A stretch of 64,000 nt of DNA from Sneathiella litorea (GTDB lineage: Bacteria > Pseudomonadota > Alphaproteobacteria > Sneathiellales > Sneathiellaceae). Made by a program: the position numbers and the translations under genes. The stretch spans positions 778,605 through 842,604 of the forward strand of contig NZ_WTUW01000009.1 of the NCBI RefSeq assembly GCF_009882915.1. The letters run 5' to 3'. Positions 58,248 to 64,000 of this stretch are shown piece after piece. The first letter of the stretch is position 1. Every line of letters begins with the position of its first letter. Under the pieces are notes generated by a model that saw nothing but the letters and a program-made list of their open reading frames with translations, was not told the DNA's origin and made no database searches.

Positions 58248-59444
58248 CTATACGAGCTCGGCGCTATTTTCTATCGCCACTACAGTTTCAGAATAAAATC
58301 CGTTGAATTTGGTTTGCATGGCGTAACCATATGCTCCCAAATGCTGGAAAATTATCCAGTCACCCTCACAGACATCTTCCGGCAGCGCAAGACGATCCTG
58401 CATCTTGTCAATGCTGTCGCATGTTGGTCCATAAAGCTGAAAGAGTGACATTTCCGTTGGAACGGGATGCCGACCTGCCCGATAAAGCTCGATTGGGTAA
58501 GTCCAGCCCAGCTGGCCCGCGTCGAAAAGCGATCCGTAAGTGCCGTCATTCAGATAAAGCGATTGACCGCGGCGCAATTCAACGCGAACCGCGACCGCAC
58601 CACCTGCTGCAACCATTGCCCGGCCCGGCTCACAAAAGATCTCAAGATCTTCAAAACCGCATTCCATAAGAGATCTGGCAATAGCATCAAAATAATTCTG
58701 CAACGGAACTGGTTCCATCCCCGGGTATGCCACAGGAAATCCGCCGCCGACGTCAATCATGTCAATCTTGACACCACAACCATCCAGCATATTGGCAATG
58801 TTGTAGATCGCATTAACGTAAGCTTCGATTTCTAGACATTGGGATCCGACATGGAATGTAACACCGATTTTCTCCGCAATCTGCCGAGCATGCGTCAGTA
58901 GAAGCGGTGCTTCCATCAGCGTTGCGCCAAATTTGTTGTCCAGCGGATAGGCTGCCCCGACTTGCGAAACACTCAGGCGCAGCATCAGCGAGAGATCTTC
59001 GGCATGACCGGTTTCTTGCTTGATCTTCCGAAGTTCGTCCAGGCTATCGAAGGCAAAATGACGCACGCCAAGCTCATAGGCGCGGGCAATCGCCTGTCGA
59101 CTCTTGACCGGATGCATAAAATATAGCCGGGCAAGAGGGAATTCGGCTCGTAGATGTTCAATCTCTCGAATCGAGGCCACCTCAAAATTACGAACGCCAG
59201 CCGCCCACATCAGACGCAAAAGCGCCGGATGCGGATTTGCTTTCGCCGCATAAAGACATGTACCGGGAAAACCCGTGAGAAAGGTGTTGGCTGCTTCTGC
59301 AATCTTGTCGATATACAGAAAGTGGACAGCATCATTCGACTGCTCGATTTCAAGAGCTGTCGCTTCGTTTTCATATCGCCGCAAACCGGCTAGGGCTTGC
59401 TCGCGATCAGCGACATAGCCCTCACAATCCTGGAGCAGTTGCAA
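58248..59444 (-). CDS. Ornithine decarboxylase-like PLP enzyme (fold III)
   Basis: Decarboxylates a basic amino acid, most likely ornithine to putrescine. In the 398-residue protein the PLP lysine is K68 in YAAKANPHP, HVGSQ (198-202) and EPGRAM bind cofactor, and YGPTCDSID (338-346) supplies Cys 342 and Asp 343 of the ornithine decarboxylase active site. In the animal enzymes the last motif is PTCDGLD. The lysine/ornithine decarboxylases and DAP decarboxylase share the fold; CD in this motif favours an ornithine-type substrate. First gene of the operon with the deoxyhypusine synthase-like and agmatinase-like genes. Confidence 0.87.
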   Translation of the reverse strand: MQLLQDCEGYVADREQALAGLRRYENEATALEIEQSNDAVHFLYIDKIAEAANTFLTGFPGTCLYAAKANPHPALLRLMWAAGVRNFEVASIREIEHLRAEFPLARLYFMHPVKSRQAIARAYELGVRHFAFDSLDELRKIKQETGHAEDLSLMLRLSVSQVGAAYPLDNKFGATLMEAPLLLTHARQIAEKIGVTFHVGSQCLEIEAYVNAIYNIANMLDGCGVKIDMIDVGGGFPVAYPGMEPVPLQNYFDAIARSLMECGFEDLEIFCEPGRAMVAAGGAVAVRVELRRGQSLYLNDGTYGSLFDAGQLGWTYPIELYRAGRHPVPTEMSLFQLYGPTCDSIDKMQDRLALPEDVCEGDWIIFQHLGAYGYAMQTKFNGFYSETVVAIENSAELV

Positions 59445-59564
59445 TTCTAATGTTCCACCTGTTTAGTTGTTGATACCAAATTTTTCAGAGAGGCTCAGTA
59501 GCAGAAAAAATACTAATATGCTACATAAAGATTCATCGATCAGGTGATGATTTTTTCCACCAGT

Positions 59565-61487
59565 TCAAGGGCCGGCAATCAGGTTCAAGTGGGGAGAATT
59601 TGGCGCTATTTTCACGATACGGGTTTTTGGTAGTCTTATTTCGATCGTGGTACCTGATTTTTTCTTATTACTGGTGATTTTCAGCTCACCGCCATGTAAT
59701 TCAACAATAGATTTGGCAAGTGGTAGCCCGAGCCCGGTTCCTTCAATTGACTTGGAAATTGAATAATGTGTGCGGCCAAACGGGCGCATGACATTATTTA
59801 TTTCTTCCTTGCTAATGCCATAGCCACTATCGATTATATAAAGGGAAATAAAGTTTTTCGATTTCATTGAGAAATCTATTTCGATATGTCCCTTCTCCGG
59901 CGTAAATTTTATGGCGTTGTTAACAAGGTTTATAAGGACCTGTTTAAACTTTCTTTCGTCTGCATTCAGACGAATATCGAGATTGCCCGACAACGAAACG
60001 CTTATCGATTTTTCATTTGCCTTGGCCGCCAGCATGGTTTTCGTCGATTCTACTGCCTTCAAAAGGCTAAATTCCGTTTCATGAAGTTCGATAGAGTCAG
60101 ATTCCAGGCGGGAATAATCCAGTATATCATCAATCAGAGACAACAAATGCCTGCCCGACGACTGGATATTATCCGCATATTCACGATAGCGGTCATTAGC
60201 GAGCGGACCGAAAATTTCTTTGGCTAATACTTCAGAGAATCCAATCACTGCATTTAGCGGCGTCCTGAGTTCATGGCTCATATTGGCGAGGAATAGGGAT
60301 TTCGACCTGGTTCCTTCTTCTGCTTCCAACTTTGCCTGCATCAATTTACGTTCAAAAATATGCTGGGTGGTAATATCCTGTATGGTACCACTGGCTCCCG
60401 TCAGGTTACCATTATCATCAACTATCGCTCTCCCGATAAGCCGAACATAGACCATTTTGTCTTCGCCCTGAACCACCCGGAACTCAACTTCAAAAGGCTC
60501 TTGGCTCTCGGTTAAATGCTGGAAAACTGCTCTTAAACGTTCAATATCATTGTCATGCACCCGAGATATGAAATTACCATAGCTTTGTATGACTTCGCCC
60601 GGTTGATATCCCAGAATGCGGAAAACCTCGTCTGACCATTCATGGGTATTGCCAGCACTATCATGCATCCAATTGCCAATATGAGCGATGGCTTGGGCTT
60701 CTTCGAGTTTAGCACGACTTTCCTTAAGAGCCTGCTCACGAATACGGATATCCGTAATATTGGTTCGAATGGATACTATTCCCCCAAGTTTGGTTTTTGT
60801 TTCAGACAAACGGTAAACCCGTCCGTCGTCAAGTTCCTGTTCTATCGGTTCAGAGGGGTTTTGATGTTTCTTAATCCGCCTTTCTATCCATTCTTCCTCG
60901 CAACCAATGGCTTCTGGTACGCGCCCTAAATGAACCATAATACGAACAAGCTCATCAAAATAAATGCCAGGCTTAACCTTATTGACAATGTTCTTGTAAC
61001 GCTCACGATAGGGATGGTTGCAGACATAAAGCCTGTCTTCCGGATCAAAAATAGCAACGGCTTCCGGCATAGATTCGATAGCATCAAGAAGCGTACTTTC
61101 GGCTGTTTCAGCGCGTGCAATCGCCAACTGCAAACGCTTATTCTGTTCCCGCTGCTTTACTTCAGATAAAATCCTAGCCTGAATTTCTCGATTGAGTTGT
61201 TCAATTGCAGGAAGCATACGGCTCATTCCAAATGCAACCAGCACAAGGCCGGGCAGATAGGCTGAAATTTGCCAAACCCCTAATGAGCTTTCATTGCTGT
61301 AACCAATATCAAAAGCGGACCCGGCTCCGACAAAAAGAACATCTATTAGAGACGCGATAACAACAATAAGAAGACCGTAATTGATTAGGTCCCGGCCCAA
61401 TTTAACATGCGTGAGCCGCTTTTTTCGACGCCAGAATAATACGAGAATAACCAGCAAGCAGATAAGAATGGCTGACTCACTCAGCAT
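59565..61487 (-). CDS. Hybrid-free PAS sensor histidine kinase
   Basis: Membrane sensor kinase. The 640 residues have two or more N-terminal membrane helices (residues 5-75), a coiled linker, two PAS domains (near 135-240 and 260-370), HisKA with the phospho-acceptor His in FLANMSHELRTPLNAVIGFSE near 405, and HATPase_c with N box LVNNAIKF, DSGYGIS and GTGLGLPLAKSIVELHGG. It has no receiver domain and no response regulator next to it, so it is an orphan. It faces the FAD monooxygenase divergently across an 18-bp palindrome. Confidence 0.92.
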   Translation of the reverse strand: MLSESAILICLLVILVLFWRRKKRLTHVKLGRDLINYGLLIVVIASLIDVLFVGAGSAFDIGYSNESSLGVWQISAYLPGLVLVAFGMSRMLPAIEQLNREIQARILSEVKQREQNKRLQLAIARAETAESTLLDAIESMPEAVAIFDPEDRLYVCNHPYRERYKNIVNKVKPGIYFDELVRIMVHLGRVPEAIGCEEEWIERRIKKHQNPSEPIEQELDDGRVYRLSETKTKLGGIVSIRTNITDIRIREQALKESRAKLEEAQAIAHIGNWMHDSAGNTHEWSDEVFRILGYQPGEVIQSYGNFISRVHDNDIERLRAVFQHLTESQEPFEVEFRVVQGEDKMVYVRLIGRAIVDDNGNLTGASGTIQDITTQHIFERKLMQAKLEAEEGTRSKSLFLANMSHELRTPLNAVIGFSEVLAKEIFGPLANDRYREYADNIQSSGRHLLSLIDDILDYSRLESDSIELHETEFSLLKAVESTKTMLAAKANEKSISVSLSGNLDIRLNADERKFKQVLINLVNNAIKFTPEKGHIEIDFSMKSKNFISLYIIDSGYGISKEEINNVMRPFGRTHYSISKSIEGTGLGLPLAKSIVELHGGELKITSNKKKSGTTIEIRLPKTRIVKIAPNSPHLNLIAGP

Positions 61488-61616
61488 GAACCATTCTCCT
61501 TGCGATTACGGTCACGCAAGCTGTTGCAATCTCTAGTCAATCTGTCTTCCCCGTTCGAACTTATACAGGTTTACTGAATGTTAACGTGAAAGTATTGAGC
61601 ATCCGTTAATGACCGT

Positions 61617-61634
61617 ATCTTCCAATTGGAAGAT
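61617..61634. promoter_or_regulatory. 18-bp perfect palindrome between the kinase and monooxygenase genes
   Basis: ATCTTCCAATTGGAAGAT reads the same on both strands without a spacer. It lies about 130 bases from each start codon, in the 275-base divergent region. The form suggests an operator for a dimeric repressor or activator. No such regulator is encoded beside it. Confidence 0.5.
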
Positions 61635-61762
61635 TACCTCTGCACTAATCAGTGAGAATTGCCAATCCGCCCTATCAATAAGCCACTTTGATTCAACCGC
61701 GGAAATATATATGATCACGTACTATTACTTGAGGGCTTGATTACAATGAGGAAATCACTGTT

Positions 61763-62911
61763 TTGACATCGAAAATTCTGATTGTAGGTGCCGGAATTGC
61801 TGGACTTTCTGTCGCTCAATGGCTTACGCGCTTTGGCCTAGACTTCGAAATCATCGAAAAGCGATCGTCAGAATGTATCACACCAACTGGCATTGTACTT
61901 CCCTTCAATGCCGTCAGGGAACTTCAAGATCTCAATTTGTTCGACAAACTAACGGGCCAATTTTTTGAAGCCAAAACAATTACCTACAGCAAATCCAGCG
62001 GCCGAGTGATTAAAACGGCCAATCTTGCAGAGCCTCCCTTCGAGAATGATCAATTTATAGCCCTTAAACAACAATATCTGGATAACGTACTGGTAGAAGG
62101 CCTAAGAAGAAAAATCCGCTACAATACAGAGATAACAACTATTGAGCATGGCGATGACTCCGTTAAAGTCACATGTACCAATGAGCTTCTTAACGGAACT
62201 TACGATCTTCTAATCGCAGCTGACGGCATTAACTCCCTTGTACGACAGAAAAACTTCGAGGGTCAGGAAATCAATATTGATCACAATGTCATTTGCTGGC
62301 GATTTCTTATTCCCTACCCTGAACATGGAATGCAGCCGTTACATATGATAGGGAAGACAGATCTGTTCATGGCCTATCCGATCAGCGCCGACACGCTCTA
62401 TTGCTATGGCCATGTATATCAGGACCTGAATAATATTACCCTCGGTGATAACGCACAGGAAAACTTTAAAAAAACTTTCTCGGATTACGGTGGACCACTC
62501 CCGGGTATCTTGCCACAGGTTGACGAGGCTGAAATCCTGACCAATCGCCTCAAATCTGTCATCGAACCCTGTTTCTTTGACCGCCGTATAGCGTTTGTAG
62601 GCGATGCCTCCAACGGTTGTTCCCCTTTAATTCAACAGGGAGCCGCGACAGCTCTTGCCGATAGCCGCTGTCTGGCTGATGCTTTGGCCATGCAGAACAT
62701 CGATCAGGCTCTCATTACTTACCAGAAGAGACGGAGAAAAAAGGTTGAGCGGGTTACCCGTTATGCCGACGCTCCCCTCGCACATATACAAAATATGCGG
62801 AGTTGGATGGCCAGGGAGTTACGCGATCTAAAAATCAGAACGATAGGCCCGCCAAATGTCTATGCCTGGAAAAAACTCGCGACAGATCGACAGTTTCTTT
62901 CTCGAGGATGA
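61763..62911 (+). CDS. FAD-dependent monooxygenase (UbiH/salicylate hydroxylase-like)
   Basis: Class A flavoprotein hydroxylase. The 382-residue product starts with the dinucleotide-binding GAGIAGLSVA (residues 8-17), has the central LLIAADGINSLVR (DG motif) near 150, and the second FAD motif VGDASNGCSPLIQQGAATALAD near 280. The start is a TTG at 61763 behind GAGGAAA; an ATG just upstream is in another frame and stops after six codons. The substrate is unknown; aromatic acid hydroxylation is the usual role. Codon usage looks more AT-rich than the cell-wall genes, which may point to different ancestry. Confidence 0.85.
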   Translation: MTSKILIVGAGIAGLSVAQWLTRFGLDFEIIEKRSSECITPTGIVLPFNAVRELQDLNLFDKLTGQFFEAKTITYSKSSGRVIKTANLAEPPFENDQFIALKQQYLDNVLVEGLRRKIRYNTEITTIEHGDDSVKVTCTNELLNGTYDLLIAADGINSLVRQKNFEGQEINIDHNVICWRFLIPYPEHGMQPLHMIGKTDLFMAYPISADTLYCYGHVYQDLNNITLGDNAQENFKKTFSDYGGPLPGILPQVDEAEILTNRLKSVIEPCFFDRRIAFVGDASNGCSPLIQQGAATALADSRCLADALAMQNIDQALITYQKRRRKKVERVTRYADAPLAHIQNMRSWMARELRDLKIRTIGPPNVYAWKKLATDRQFLSRG

Positions 62912-62953
62912 TCGCGCGCCATGTGCACCCTTCATTTTGCATGAGCAACATAT

Positions 62954-63052
62954 TCCTGCCCATCCATCTTAGATAGCCAAGTATTTCAAATTACTAATAA
63001 ATCTGTTTGGGCAGGACCAAGGGATATTATAATCAATAGTATCCCTTGGTCC
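62954..63052. other. Two mutually exclusive hairpins between the monooxygenase and DUF1194 genes
   Basis: AGGACCAAGGGATA (63012-63025) pairs perfectly with TATCCCTTGGTCCT (63039-63052) around 13 bases. Upstream, TCCTGCCCA (62954-62962) pairs perfectly with TGGGCAGGA (63007-63015), and the two structures compete for AGGA (63012-63015). No T run follows the second hairpin, so it is not a plain terminator. The layout recalls an attenuator or switching leader, or a structured small RNA. Confidence 0.5.
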
Positions 63053-63188
63053 TCAACCACACTATTTTGACTGTGAAAGTAAGGGGTATAATTTCGCATA
63101 AGTTTAGAGCTGCCTAGTATTTGGCACTTGACCACCTTTCTAAATTCCCAAATGATATCTTCCTAATATATATTGGTGAAGAATATTC

Positions 63189-63914
63189 ATGCCCTGTCAC
63201 AAACTAGGCGCAACCTTGATATCATTGATGGTCTTTTGGGGCTTGCCCGTCACGGCCCAAGAAGAAATGAAGGTCGGACTGGAGCTTGTTTTACTCGCGG
63301 ATGCCACTGGATCCATTGATGATGCTGAAATTCAGTTTCAACGGCAAGGCTATGCCAAGGCCATTACCGATCCCACGGTCATATCAGCAATTCAGACAAC
63401 AATTTATGAGAGGATCGCGGTTACCTATGTAGAATGGGGAGACTCAAGTTCACAAGATATCGTGGTCGGCTGGAAAATTATAGATAGCTTGGAAAGCGCG
63501 CAAGAATTTTCAGAAGAACTGCTGCAGCGCCCTAGAAAGGCGCAAGGATATAACGCCATCGGTACCGCGCTGTTATTCGGAAAAAGCCTTATTGAAAATA
63601 ACAATATTTGGGGTTTCAGCCGCGTAATAGATATCTCTGCAGACAGTGCCAATAATTGGAGCGGGCCACCAATTGAACTTGCTCGCCAGGAAGTTGTCGC
63701 TGCCGGTATCACAATCAACGGCCTTGCGGTCCTTTGTCGCTATTGCTCAGGTCGTCCAAACAGCTATGACCTTGAGTTGGCATTCAAGAATCAGATCATC
63801 GGTGGGAACGGCGCGTTTGTCATTACAGCAGATAACACTGATACCTTTGCCAATGCTGTCCGCAAAAAGCTTATCCTTGAAATTGCGGGCAACCCCATTA
63901 ATGATAAAGAATAA
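63189..63914 (+). CDS. DUF1194 (von Willebrand factor A-like) secreted protein
   Basis: Unknown function. The 241-residue precursor has a signal peptide ending near VTAQ, then a DUF1194 domain with a vWA-like metal site. The usual first MIDAS motif DxSxS is DATGS here, with Thr in the middle position; Thr can still bind metal only if the fold shifts. ISADSANNWSGPP and LCRYCSGRPN follow in the order expected for the family. Two Cys in LCRYC may bind a disulfide. AT-rich upstream DNA holds the paired hairpins. Confidence 0.85.
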   Translation: MPCHKLGATLISLMVFWGLPVTAQEEMKVGLELVLLADATGSIDDAEIQFQRQGYAKAITDPTVISAIQTTIYERIAVTYVEWGDSSSQDIVVGWKIIDSLESAQEFSEELLQRPRKAQGYNAIGTALLFGKSLIENNNIWGFSRVIDISADSANNWSGPPIELARQEVVAAGITINGLAVLCRYCSGRPNSYDLELAFKNQIIGGNGAFVITADNTDTFANAVRKKLILEIAGNPINDKE

Positions 63915-63950
63915 CTCTTAAATCACCCTTCTTAAGCGTCTTTTCAACAA

Positions 63951-63980
63951 AAAGCGGCTCAGTGATTACTCACTAAGCCG
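63951..63980 (-). terminator. Hairpin at the right edge, probable terminator for a minus-strand gene beyond the window
   Basis: CGGCTCAGTGA pairs with TCACTAAGCCG across a 4-base loop with one mismatch. On the minus strand it runs into CTTTTTG. The DUF1194 transcript could also end here, but its plus-strand side lacks a good T run. Confidence 0.5.
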
Positions 63981-64000
63981 TTGATATTGTTGGTTGCGGG

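Overview
The window is a stretch of alphaproteobacterial chromosome. The evidence is an uninterrupted dcw (division and cell wall) cluster in the alphaproteobacterial order, a FtsZ with a very long C-terminal extension, a complete cbb3 oxidase locus (ccoNOQP-ccoGHIS) next to an oxygen-sensing FNR-type regulator, a petABC bc1 operon, and tightly overlapped ATGA-type gene junctions. The TRAP transporter, the paired acyl-CoA dehydrogenases and the mix of respiratory genes fit a free-living, probably marine, aerobic to microaerobic heterotroph of the Rhodospirillales/Sneathiellales/Kordiimonadales type. The sequence alone does not settle the genus. I see no transposase, integrase, phage gene, tRNA, rRNA or CRISPR array.

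Layout. (1) 83-4149, minus strand: the bc1 complex operon petA-petB-petC, then a terminator and a purine-salvage pair mtnP-apt. (2) 4299-5872, plus strand: trmL, hemF and a possible 39-residue peptide gene. (3) 6005-24654, minus strand: the dcw cluster mraZ-rsmH-ftsL-ftsI-murE-murF-mraY-murD-ftsW-murG-murC-murB-ddl-ftsQ-ftsA-ftsZ, closed by a strong hairpin terminator. (4) 25159-29869, minus strand: djlA, an EamA permease, a peptidoglycan amidase, the RNase P RNA and a CPA2-type antiporter. (5) 29966-39165, minus strand: the cbb3 oxidase structural and assembly genes under a perfect FNR box, with fnr behind them. (6) 39440-46335: two tandem paralogous acyl-CoA dehydrogenases, a divergent LysR regulator, a HerA-like ATPase and a metallo-beta-lactamase-fold hydrolase. 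(7) 46337-51810: an enolase-superfamily dehydratase and a zinc alcohol dehydrogenase, divergent from a TRAP transporter; this looks like an uptake and catabolism module for an unknown acid. (8) 51807-55094: a membrane adenylate cyclase, a DUF3108 protein and undecaprenyl-diphosphatase. (9) 55262-59444: a DsbA-fold isomerase, a small membrane protein and a polyamine operon (ornithine decarboxylase-like, deoxyhypusine synthase-like, agmatinase-like). (10) 59565-63914: an orphan PAS histidine kinase, divergent from a FAD monooxygenase across an 18-bp perfect palindrome, then a DUF1194 protein.

How it fits together. Most of the window is core growth machinery: cell wall and division, respiration, haem and salvage. 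The least ordinary content is the polyamine operon. It pairs a PLP decarboxylase with a bacterial deoxyhypusine synthase homologue and a ureohydrolase, and bacteria have no eIF5A substrate, so another aminobutyl-transfer product (homospermidine, or a guanidino intermediate that the ureohydrolase trims) is the likely output. Other points of interest are unexplained dyad symmetries: two mutually exclusive hairpins at 62954-63052, the 18-bp palindrome at 61617-61634, and a second dyad beside the FNR box upstream of ccoN.
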